Origin: JAAYUH01 sp964640995
GTDB lineage: Bacteria; Caldisericota; Caldisericia; B22-G15
Direction: 5' to 3'
NCBI GenBank assembly: GCA_964640995.1
Contig: CAZXJJ010000001.1
Coordinates: 1 to 64,000, forward strand
Length of the DNA stretch: 64,000 bases
Shown here: piece by piece, positions 26,299 to 33,679 of the stretch
How the letters are laid out: every line of letters starts with the position of its first letter
Numbering within the stretch: position 1 is the first letter of the stretch
The notes under the pieces: generated by a model
The model's input: the letters and a program-made list of their open reading frames with translations, nothing else
What the model was told of the DNA's origin: nothing
Database searches by the model: none
Made by a program: the position numbers and the translations under genes

Positions 26299-26757
26299 TC
26301 ATTTATTTTCGATATAATTTTTCATTGCATCAAGAATTTTTTTATAACCTGTACATCTACATAAATTTCCAGAGATTGCCTCTCTTATTTCATCTATTGT
26401 AAGATTTTTATTTTTCTCAAGAAAAGAGTGTAAACTTACAACAAAACCTGGTGCACAAAAACCACATTGAAAAGCGCCTTCATCAATTAAATAATCAATA
26501 AAATCTACTCTATCTTTTATACCCTCAATTGTAAAAATTTCTTTATTTTGGACCTCTGGTATCAAAACAAGACATGAAGTATAAGTTTTCCCATCAATAA
26601 TTACTGTACAAGCACCACATTCGCCTTTTGAGCAACCCTCTTTTGTCCCTGTTAAATGTAAATTATCCCTTAAATATTCAACAAGAGTTTTGTTTACAGG
26701 AACCTCATCAACAATATCTTCTCCATTAAGTTTAAAATTTATGACAATTTTTTTCAT
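26299..26757 (-). CDS. xdhC: Xanthine dehydrogenase-family 2Fe-2S subunit
   Basis: Small iron-sulfur subunit (152 residues) with two [2Fe-2S] clusters. The plant-ferredoxin-type cluster is bound by Cys42, Cys47, Cys50 and Cys62 (GCSKGECGACTV). The second, helical-domain cluster uses Cys98, Cys101, Cys133 and Cys135 (QCGFCAPGF and NLCRCTGY). All eight cysteines are present. It overlaps preA by 4 bases, tying the molybdenum hydroxylase to the PreTA genes in one transcript. Confidence 0.94.
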   Translation of the reverse strand: MKKIVINFKLNGEDIVDEVPVNKTLVEYLRDNLHLTGTKEGCSKGECGACTVIIDGKTYTSCLVLIPEVQNKEIFTIEGIKDRVDFIDYLIDEGAFQCGFCAPGFVVSLHSFLEKNKNLTIDEIREAISGNLCRCTGYKKILDAMKNYIENK

Positions 26758-27989
26758 TTTCTCATAAAATAGTGTTCAATATTTCCTTTTTTCTCATAAA
26801 TTTTAATTGCATCTACAGGACAAACTTGCATACATAAAGCGCATCCAACACACTTTTCTTCATTTATCTTTGGAACTCTTCTATTCTCTTGTAATTCAAT
26901 TGCCATATGTCCTCCATCTTTACAGCTTACAAAACAAAGTTCACATCCGATGCATTTCTCTTCATCTATTTTTGCTTTAACAATATCCAAGACCATTAGC
27001 TCCTCGTTTGCTTTGATTTTATCAAGTGTTTTTCCAACAATTTCCAATGGAGAATTAAAACCCATCTCATAAAGATAATGAGATAAGCCTCTCTTTAACT
27101 CTTCTATTACTCTAAAACCATAAACCATTGGAAGTGTACAAAATTGAACATTACTCGCACCAACAAGCATAAACTCAATTGCATCTCTTGAAGAATATGC
27201 TCCTCCATTTCCCGAAATTACAATGTCAACATTTCTTTTAATTTCAGCAATTGTTCTTAATGTTATGGGTTTTATTGCATTTCCAGAAAGACCCGAATAT
27301 GAAGAGAAACCAAAAACTGTCGGATATGGTTCAAATGTGTATATATCAATTCCTAAAAGAGATGGAATGGTATTACTTGCTGTAATTCCATCTGCTCCAC
27401 CTCTTTTTACTGCTTCTGCAACTTCAACAATATCTGTAACTTGAGGTGTTATTTTAATTAAAACTGGAGTTTTATCTGATGCCTCTTTTATCCATGAGGT
27501 CACTTTTTCTGTTGCTTGAACAGATTGAGCAAGCATTCTTCCTGGTACTTCACCCATGCTTCCTTGTGGACAAGAAAAAGAACATTCAATCAGGTCGACT
27601 CCTGCCTTTTTTAATCTATAAACCAAATTTTGCCAATCTTCTTTTTTGCTTCCCATTATACTTGCACCAATCATTTTGTTTGGAAATTTTTCTTTTAGAA
27701 TTTTTACCCTTTTCTCAACTTCATCAATGTGATATTTTGAAATCAAATCAATATTTCCAAGTCCTAAAACTCTTTTTGAGTATGTTCCAAAAGATGACAT
27801 CATAGGATATTTTAATGGGACAGGGTTATCTTCAATGGAGGTTGTCTTCAAAATTACACCCGCCCATCCTGATTCTAAACCTGAAATTGCCATTTCAAGT
27901 TCATCTGTTGATGGTGATGCTGAAAGAATAAAAGGATTTTCTAGTTTTATTCCAAGAAAATCTATTGAAAGGTTTTTTAATTTAAACAT
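26754..27989 (-). CDS. preA: PreA-type dihydropyrimidine dehydrogenase catalytic subunit
   Basis: A 411-residue FMN-binding TIM-barrel (dihydroorotate dehydrogenase-like) followed by a two-cluster ferredoxin domain. The barrel includes ECSFSCPQGSMGEVPGR with the likely catalytic Cys, ASNTIPSLLGID, and SGNGGAYSSRDAIEFML. The C-terminal clusters are CIGCELCFVSCKDGG and CVGCALCMQVCPVDA. With PreT it forms an NAD-dependent dihydropyrimidine dehydrogenase that interconverts uracil or thymine and the dihydro form. Here it lies beside a molybdenum hydroxylase, so a purine-linked or electron-transfer role is also possible. Confidence 0.87.
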   Translation of the reverse strand: MFKLKNLSIDFLGIKLENPFILSASPSTDELEMAISGLESGWAGVILKTTSIEDNPVPLKYPMMSSFGTYSKRVLGLGNIDLISKYHIDEVEKRVKILKEKFPNKMIGASIMGSKKEDWQNLVYRLKKAGVDLIECSFSCPQGSMGEVPGRMLAQSVQATEKVTSWIKEASDKTPVLIKITPQVTDIVEVAEAVKRGGADGITASNTIPSLLGIDIYTFEPYPTVFGFSSYSGLSGNAIKPITLRTIAEIKRNVDIVISGNGGAYSSRDAIEFMLVGASNVQFCTLPMVYGFRVIEELKRGLSHYLYEMGFNSPLEIVGKTLDKIKANEELMVLDIVKAKIDEEKCIGCELCFVSCKDGGHMAIELQENRRVPKINEEKCVGCALCMQVCPVDAIKIYEKKGNIEHYFMRK

Positions 27990-27990
27990 T

Positions 27991-29253
27991 TTATATCCTC
28001 CTTAAATATTCATGAATTTTAAATGCAGCAATTTTTCCATCTTTTGCTGCTCTTGTTATTGTATCTCCACCATTTACACAATCTCCTCCAGCAAAAACTC
28101 CTTTTATATTTGTCATATAGTTTTCATTAACTTTAATTAACCCATTTTCTTTTTGAATTTCAGGAAATATACCATCTTCTAATTTTTGCCCAATTGCTAT
28201 TATGATGTTATCTAATGGAATTATAAATTCACTATTCTCAATTTTCATAGGTTTTCTTCTTCCATCCTCGTCTTTTTCCTTTAAACTAACTTGACAAACC
28301 TTTAAGCCAGAAACTTTATTCTCTCCAATTATTTCATTTGGAATCGCACCAAAATAAAAATTTACACCCAACCTTTTTGCTCTTTCAAATTCTTCTGGAT
28401 AACACTTAAGGTCACTTGCTCCTCTTCTATATATTATAAAAACTTCTTTATCTTGATAGAGCATTTTCAATGTATTTGCTATCTCAAAAGCAACATTTCC
28501 TCCACCAATTATACCTATTCTTTCTCCTAAATTAATAACCTCACCTCTTTTTATTTTTCTCAAAATCTCCCTTGCTTTAAAAACTCCTTCTTTATCCACT
28601 CCATCTATTTCAAGTTCAATTTCACCTGAAAGGCCTATTCCAATAAAGATTGCTTTGAAATCTTTTTGAAGTTCAAACAAACTCTCAATTTTTTTATTTT
28701 CATATCTAAATATAAAATTTTCTTTAATAAAATCTAAATCTTTTTTAAGTATTTCATCTCTTAACCTAAAATTTGAAATTTCTTTAAGTGGAATTCCACC
28801 AATTTCATCATTACAAAATAGAACTGGTTTATATCCTAGTGTTCTTAAATAAAAAGCACAAGAAAGAGATGCTGGTCCTCCACCTACTATTGCAACTTCT
28901 TCATATTTATATTCTGGTAATGAAAGATTCTTGTTATCAGTGAAAAATTCTGTTAAAAAATTATGAAGTTCTCTTATTTTAATTGGTTCATCTATTTTTC
29001 CTCTTGTGCATTCAATTTGACAAAGAACTTCCTCAGGACAAACACAACCTGCAACCGAAATTAATGGATGATTTTCCCTTAAAATTTCATATGCAGAATG
29101 AAAATTTTTATTTTTAAGAAAATAGATGAAATTTGAAATTGGAAGATTTATAGAACAACCTTTTTCACATGGAGCATCATAACAGAAAAGACACCTTTCA
29201 GCTTCAATTATTGCCCTTTCAAGAGCTATTTTTTCTAAAACTTTTTCATTCAT
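27991..29253 (-). CDS. preT: PreT-type NAD(P)H-dependent FAD/Fe-S oxidoreductase subunit
   Basis: A 420-residue relative of the glutamate synthase small subunit, with an N-terminal Fe-S domain (CLFCYDAPCEKGC and GCVCPEEVLCQIEC) and two nucleotide-binding folds: VAIVGGGPASLSCAFYL for FAD and GIIGGGNVAFEIA for NAD(P)H, ending in the FAD motif GVFAGGDCVNGG. It is predicted to pass electrons between NAD(P)H and PreA. Placement directly before preA favours PreT over GltD or the related YgfK; no glutamate synthase large subunit is nearby. An AGGGGTG ribosome-binding site precedes the ATG. Confidence 0.86.
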   Translation of the reverse strand: MNEKVLEKIALERAIIEAERCLFCYDAPCEKGCSINLPISNFIYFLKNKNFHSAYEILRENHPLISVAGCVCPEEVLCQIECTRGKIDEPIKIRELHNFLTEFFTDNKNLSLPEYKYEEVAIVGGGPASLSCAFYLRTLGYKPVLFCNDEIGGIPLKEISNFRLRDEILKKDLDFIKENFIFRYENKKIESLFELQKDFKAIFIGIGLSGEIELEIDGVDKEGVFKAREILRKIKRGEVINLGERIGIIGGGNVAFEIANTLKMLYQDKEVFIIYRRGASDLKCYPEEFERAKRLGVNFYFGAIPNEIIGENKVSGLKVCQVSLKEKDEDGRRKPMKIENSEFIIPLDNIIIAIGQKLEDGIFPEIQKENGLIKVNENYMTNIKGVFAGGDCVNGGDTITRAAKDGKIAAFKIHEYLRRI

Positions 29254-29284
29254 CTATCACCCCTATAAATTCAGTTTTAATTAA

Positions 29285-29290
29285 ATTATA
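29285..29290 (-). promoter_or_regulatory. Candidate -10 element of the preT-preA-xdh-deaminase operon
   Basis: TATAAT on the minus strand overlaps the scfB stop codon, 31 bases before the preT ATG, leaving room for a short leader with AGGGGTG. No good -35 was found, so readthrough from scfB is equally possible. Confidence 0.35.
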
Positions 29291-30590
29291 AACTATTTAA
29301 TAAAAGTCCTATTTCTATTCTCTTTTTTTGAAGTTCACAAAAATCTTTAGGTACAATAAGTGGATTTTTATTTATAAAATATGAATGAGCAATGCACCCT
29401 CCTCCACAAAGATATTTTGCCCAGCAACTTTTACATCTCTCTTTTGAATCTAAATCATTTAAAAATATAAAATATTTTTTCTTTTTTTCATCAATACCAT
29501 CAAAAACATTCCCAATTTTAAATTCTTCAAACTCTTTCAGAAAGTGACATGGATAAATATCTCCCTTTGTATCAACTGCTAAATATTCAACTCCAGCACC
29601 ACATCCAAAACTCATCTTTCCTAGACATGGACCAGATGATAAATCAATATTGAAGTGATAAAAATTTAAAATTTTTCCATTTAGTTTTTCTTTATATAAA
29701 TATTCTCCGAGTTTTTCATACTCAATTTTTAATTCCTCTAAATCTTCATCTTTTAAACTCAAAGGATTATCTTTTTCTAAAATAACTGGTTCAAGAGATA
29801 TATTTTTAAAGCCATTTTCATATAAAAACTTCGCACTTTCAAGGATATTTTTAGTTTTATTTGTGAAAGTGCCTCTTATATAGTAACCTTCATAATCTTT
29901 TAATTTTTTTAAATTTTTAAAAATTAAATCAAATGAACCTTTGCCATTTTTGAGTTTTCTATGAATGTCATTTACATAAAGTGGACCATCAAGAGATAAA
30001 ATTAAACTTACAAAATTATTTTTTAAAAAATTTAATTTCTCATCATCAAGTAAAATTCCATTTGTTGTTAATGAGAGTCTTAGTATTTTACCATTTTCTT
30101 TTGCTTTTTTATTTCTATATTCAATTGTTTTTTTTACAACTTCCCAATTTAAAAGTGGCTCTCCTCCAAAAAAATCAATTTCAATGTGTTTTGTTTTTGA
30201 ATTTTCGATTAAAAAATCAACTGCTTTTAAACTTATCTCTTCATCCATTAAACTTTCTTTATCTCTATAAGTTCCCTCATCTACAAAGCAGTAATCACAT
30301 CTCATATTACAAGTTTGAGATACAAGAAGACACAAAGATTTTAAATTTTCTGGAGGATCAAATTTTACTTCATTCTCTTCCCAAATTTTTTTTTCTTCTT
30401 CAAAAAAGGGATTTTCAACTATATTTTCTTCAATTAAATTCAAATATAAATTTTTATCTACTTCAATTAAACTTCCTGATATTGGAAAAAAAATAAAATA
30501 TTTATCTAGATATGAAAATTTATGAAAAAGGGGTGGTTTAGAAGACAAATTTCTTTTCTTCTCTGTCTCTCTCACAATTTTGATTTCCAA
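29286..30590 (-). CDS. scfB: Radical SAM/SPASM maturase of SCIFF peptide
   Basis: A 434-residue radical SAM enzyme. The SAM-cluster cysteines Cys94, Cys98 and Cys101 lie in SQTCNMRCDYC, followed by GGEPLLNWEVV. The C-terminal SPASM domain has CGAGVEYLAVDTKGDIYPCH and CKSCWAKYLCGGGC. This arrangement matches SCIFF maturases, which form thioether crosslinks between Cys and Thr of the precursor. The start is uncertain: TTG at 30590 lies inside the precursor gene; GTG at 30575 or TTG at 30548 would reduce or nearly remove the overlap, and family members usually begin near the FHKF segment. Confidence 0.87.
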   Translation of the reverse strand: MEIKIVRETEKKRNLSSKPPLFHKFSYLDKYFIFFPISGSLIEVDKNLYLNLIEENIVENPFFEEEKKIWEENEVKFDPPENLKSLCLLVSQTCNMRCDYCFVDEGTYRDKESLMDEEISLKAVDFLIENSKTKHIEIDFFGGEPLLNWEVVKKTIEYRNKKAKENGKILRLSLTTNGILLDDEKLNFLKNNFVSLILSLDGPLYVNDIHRKLKNGKGSFDLIFKNLKKLKDYEGYYIRGTFTNKTKNILESAKFLYENGFKNISLEPVILEKDNPLSLKDEDLEELKIEYEKLGEYLYKEKLNGKILNFYHFNIDLSSGPCLGKMSFGCGAGVEYLAVDTKGDIYPCHFLKEFEEFKIGNVFDGIDEKKKKYFIFLNDLDSKERCKSCWAKYLCGGGCIAHSYFINKNPLIVPKDFCELQKKRIEIGLLLNSL

Positions 30591-30693
30591 CTGTCATTGA
30601 TGTTTTACAAGCAGATTTACAAGGTGTTGAACACTCCCTACAGTTTAAATTTTTCTTACTTAAAAATGGTTTATTCTTGATGACTTTTATCAT
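30538..30693 (-). CDS. scfA: SCIFF-family ranthipeptide precursor with five cysteines
   Basis: A 51-residue peptide preceded by a strong AGGAGGT site and located 10 bases after serS. Residues 30-37 read KTSMTVGN, where canonical SCIFF peptides have KTSCTVGN; the remaining cysteines are at positions 18, 21, 25, 29 and 40. Thus five of the family's six cysteines are kept and the one before Thr-Val-Gly-Asn-Gln is Met. The first cysteine pair is also spaced by two residues rather than the usual one. Its maturase gene overlaps the 3' end. SCIFF function is not established; it is nearly universal in Clostridia. Confidence 0.88.
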   Translation of the reverse strand: MIKVIKNKPFLSKKNLNCRECSTPCKSACKTSMTVGNQNCERDREEKKFVF

Positions 30694-30702
30694 AATTACC
30701 TC

Positions 30703-31980
30703 CTAATCTTTTTTTATTTTATCAACTCCAATATATGGTATCAATACATCTGGAATTGTAATTGACCCATCTTCATTTTGATAATTTTCGAGAATTGCTG
30801 CAAAACACCTTCCAATTGCAACGCCAGAACCATTTAATGTATGAACATACTCAATTTTTCCAATTTCTCTTCTAAATCTTGTATTCATTCTTCTTGCTTG
30901 AAAATCTGTACAATTTGAGCAAGAGGATATTTCAACAAATCTTCCATAAGATGGCATCCACACTTCAATATCATAAGTTTTACTAGCAGAAAATCCTGAC
31001 ATATCACCTGTTGAAAGAAGCATAACTCTATATGGAAGTTTTAATTCTTTTAAAATTTCTTCTGCCTCATTTACAAGTTTTTCAAGTTCATTGTAAGAAT
31101 CTTCTGGTTTTACAATTTTAACAAGTTCAACCTTATCAAATTGATGAACTCTGATTAAACCCCTTGTATCTTTTCCAGCAGCCCCTGCTTCTCTTCTAAA
31201 ACATGCAGTGTATGCTGTGTAATATTTAGGGAGTTCACTTTCTTCTAAAATTTCTCCTTTATGTAAATTTGTTAATGGTACTTCTGCTGTTGGTATTAAC
31301 CATAAATCTTCATTTTCTATTTTATACATATCATCCCCAAATTTTGGAAGTTGACCTGTTCCAAGCATAATATCACTTCTAACAAGAAATGGAGGAAAAA
31401 CTTCTATATATCCATGTTTTTTAATATGAGTATCAAGCATAAAATTAATTAACGCTCTTTCAAGGTGAGCACCAAGTCCTTTATATAAATTAAATCTTGA
31501 TCCAGAAAGTTTACTTGCTCTTTCCTGATCAAGAATGTTAAGTTCTTCTCCTAATTCCCAATGAGGTTTTGGATTAAAATTAAATTCTCTAATTTCTCCC
31601 CATATTCTTATTTCAACATTGAATGAACTATCAATGCCTTTTGGTACACTTTCATGTGGTATATTTGGAATTCTTAAAACAATATCATCTAAATTATCCT
31701 CAACAATTTTTAATTTTTCTTTTATGCTCTCAATTTTGTCAGAAAGTTCCTTAGATTCAAGAAGTATGTCTCCAATATCTTCTCCTTTTCTTTTTAGTTC
31801 TGCAACTTTTTTAGAAAGTAAATTTAAATTGTGTTTCAATTCTTCAAATTCTTTAAGAAGCATTAATCTTTCTTTATCAACTCTTAAAAAATCATCTAAA
31901 ATTTCATCAGAATATCCTCTTACTTTTAGTGATTCTCTAACAATTTCAGGATTACTTCTTATAAACTTTTTATCAAGCAT
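30703..31980 (-). CDS. serS: Seryl-tRNA synthetase
   Basis: Class II aminoacyl-tRNA synthetase charging tRNA-Ser (and tRNA-Sec if present), 425 residues. The N-terminal helical arm (about residues 27-100) binds the long variable arm of the tRNA. The catalytic core has VFPPFLVRSDIMLGTGQLPKF-like text split over motif 1, FRREAGAAGKDTRGLIRVHQF (motif 2, here only named) and the motif 3 stretch LNGSGVAIGRCFAAILEN. The ATG follows TTGGAGGA. A TTGACA lies 55-60 bases upstream on the same strand (32040-32035), but its -10 partner is poor. scfA and scfB follow closely. Confidence 0.97.
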   Translation of the reverse strand: MLDKKFIRSNPEIVRESLKVRGYSDEILDDFLRVDKERLMLLKEFEELKHNLNLLSKKVAELKRKGEDIGDILLESKELSDKIESIKEKLKIVEDNLDDIVLRIPNIPHESVPKGIDSSFNVEIRIWGEIREFNFNPKPHWELGEELNILDQERASKLSGSRFNLYKGLGAHLERALINFMLDTHIKKHGYIEVFPPFLVRSDIMLGTGQLPKFGDDMYKIENEDLWLIPTAEVPLTNLHKGEILEESELPKYYTAYTACFRREAGAAGKDTRGLIRVHQFDKVELVKIVKPEDSYNELEKLVNEAEEILKELKLPYRVMLLSTGDMSGFSASKTYDIEVWMPSYGRFVEISSCSNCTDFQARRMNTRFRREIGKIEYVHTLNGSGVAIGRCFAAILENYQNEDGSITIPDVLIPYIGVDKIKKD

Positions 31981-32041
31981 AAATCCTCCAAGAAAACAAA
32001 TAGATAAATATTTTTTAATACAAAAGGAACTTTATGTCAAC

Positions 32042-33580
32042 TTATAAGGGCTCAAAACCTGAAAACTTTGGTTTTTCTTTTATCTGTTCTTCTTTTGTTA
32101 TTAATTTTAAATAACCCTCTTTTCTTAGTTTTTCAACAATTTCACTTATTTTTGCATAAGTATATTTTTGAGATGGATCTTTATAACCTATTTCAATGAA
32201 TTTATTTGAATCTATAAAAAATAGATATTGAATTATATTAGATGTTCCCTCTGGTGCATCTCTATTTTTGTCTATATAAAGGTCAATTATATCAATATTA
32301 GGCATATCTTCTGGAAGAAGTTGTCCATTTTTAACAAGATTAAGAAGTTTTTCTTTTAGTTCATTTGTTTCTTTATGATTTTTTACTAGAACCATAGCAA
32401 CATCTGAATCATACTCTATGTCTCCACCACCAGTTGAGTTAAACATTGTTGGTCTATCAACTCCTTCTTCATCCAACTTACAACCCTCTTTATCAAGTGC
32501 AGAAATTGCAACAATGGGAGATTTAAGAGAAAGAGAAAGCATTGCTATTTTACCAGAAACCTCATCAACCTTTTCTTCTATAGCAACATATCCTCTTGAT
32601 TCAATTGGAATTTTTTGAATGTAATCGAGAAAAATCACAACTGTATCACATCTATGGCTTTGCATAATGTTATATGCATGCGCTTCAATCTTCTCTAAAG
32701 TATCACTACTACTTCCTTCAATTATGTATAAAAAAGGGAAGACATCTTGAAGTTTTTTATATGCATCCTCAAATCTTTTAAATTCCTCTTCATTCAGTTC
32801 TTTAGAAATAATTTTCACAGGATTTAATCTTGATTCTTGAGAAAGTATTCTCAAGTTTAATATTCTTGATGTCTGTTCCCATGAATAATAAAGAACAGGA
32901 ACTCTTTCATTTGAAATTATATTAACTGCAAGATGAAGTAAGAAATTTGTTTTACCTCTCCTTGGAGCACCTGCAATAGCATAATAAAAACCTGGTCGAA
33001 GTCCAAGTAGAGACTTATTAAGTGATGTAAATGGCTCAACTGAGAAACCATGATATTTCCTTTTTTCAAAAACATCCATCACAATATTTTTGATTATACT
33101 TTCAGATGGAACAAGCTTTTTATGTAATCTCTCAAGTGCTATTTTTTGAAGTTCTTCGGCCATTGTAACTGCAAATGTTGCAATATCTTCAAGTTTATGA
33201 GGTCCTCTTCTTTCAACAAAATCATTGATTTCATTTGAAATATTTATTAATCTTCTTTCACCATTTCTTATTCTTAATATATCAATATAAGACATTAAAA
33301 GTGCAAGAGTCGGTGTTTCAACTTCTTCAATTTCTGATAGTGTTCTTTTTATCTCATCATCAAATACCCCTCTTTTTTCTAAGTGCCTTTTAACTGTTTG
33401 AAAATCAATATAATCAATTTCTCCTCTTCCTTCATAAATATCAAGAACAGCATTAAGGATTGTTGTTGTTTTTGGATTTTCAAAATATTCAATCTTAAAA
33501 CCTTCAGATAAGGATTTTGAAAGTGTAAATCTATCAACTATAAAACCTTTTAGAATTTTCTTTTCTATCTCTATACTCAT
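32042..33580 (-). CDS. dnaB: DnaB-like replicative helicase family protein
   Basis: A 512-residue RecA-fold ATPase with DnaB layout: a short helical N-terminal domain (residues 1 to about 115), a linker, and a C-terminal motor with Walker A GAPRRGKT (204-211), YYSWEQTS, Walker B-like FLDYIQKIPI and a late DSDVAMVL segment. The motor resembles DnaB, where the equivalent motifs are xRPxMGKT and DYLQL, but the protein is divergent and longer, with a C-terminal extension that could be a small winged-helix (KISEIVEKLRKEGYLKLI). It may be the replicative helicase of this organism. A RecA/KaiC-type accessory ATPase is the alternative. TATAAT lies 6 bases before the ATG. Confidence 0.75.
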   Translation of the reverse strand: MSIEIEKKILKGFIVDRFTLSKSLSEGFKIEYFENPKTTTILNAVLDIYEGRGEIDYIDFQTVKRHLEKRGVFDDEIKRTLSEIEEVETPTLALLMSYIDILRIRNGERRLINISNEINDFVERRGPHKLEDIATFAVTMAEELQKIALERLHKKLVPSESIIKNIVMDVFEKRKYHGFSVEPFTSLNKSLLGLRPGFYYAIAGAPRRGKTNFLLHLAVNIISNERVPVLYYSWEQTSRILNLRILSQESRLNPVKIISKELNEEEFKRFEDAYKKLQDVFPFLYIIEGSSSDTLEKIEAHAYNIMQSHRCDTVVIFLDYIQKIPIESRGYVAIEEKVDEVSGKIAMLSLSLKSPIVAISALDKEGCKLDEEGVDRPTMFNSTGGGDIEYDSDVAMVLVKNHKETNELKEKLLNLVKNGQLLPEDMPNIDIIDLYIDKNRDAPEGTSNIIQYLFFIDSNKFIEIGYKDPSQKYTYAKISEIVEKLRKEGYLKLITKEEQIKEKPKFSGFEPL

Positions 33581-33586
33581 ATTTTA

Positions 33587-33592
33587 ATTATA
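33587..33592 (-). promoter_or_regulatory. Candidate -10 element of the dnaB-like gene
   Basis: TATAAT on the minus strand ends 6 bases before the ATG at 33580, with no Shine-Dalgarno sequence, so the transcript would begin at the start codon. It shares a 99-bp divergent gap with the surface-protein operon, whose own TATAAT is at 33657-33662, just before AAAAGGAGG. Confidence 0.45.
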
Positions 33593-33679
33593 CAATGGAA
33601 CAAAACTTATTTATATAATCTCTAATTTTTTGAAACCTAAATCAAGAAAAGAAGTTTATAATTAAAAGGAGGTAATTAT

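Noticed and set aside
27991..29253. Glutamate synthase small subunit (GltD)
   Set aside because: The fold matches, but there is no large subunit nearby and preA follows directly, so PreT is the better call.
31981..32041. serS promoter from the minus-strand TTGACA at 32040-32035
   Set aside because: The -35 is perfect, but no convincing -10 occurs at 16-18 bases; mentioned in the serS entry only.
33657..33662. Complete sigma-70 promoter for the first surface gene
   Set aside because: TATAAT is good, but the nearest TTGAAA is 21 bases upstream, too far; kept only as a -10 remark under the dnaB-like promoter.
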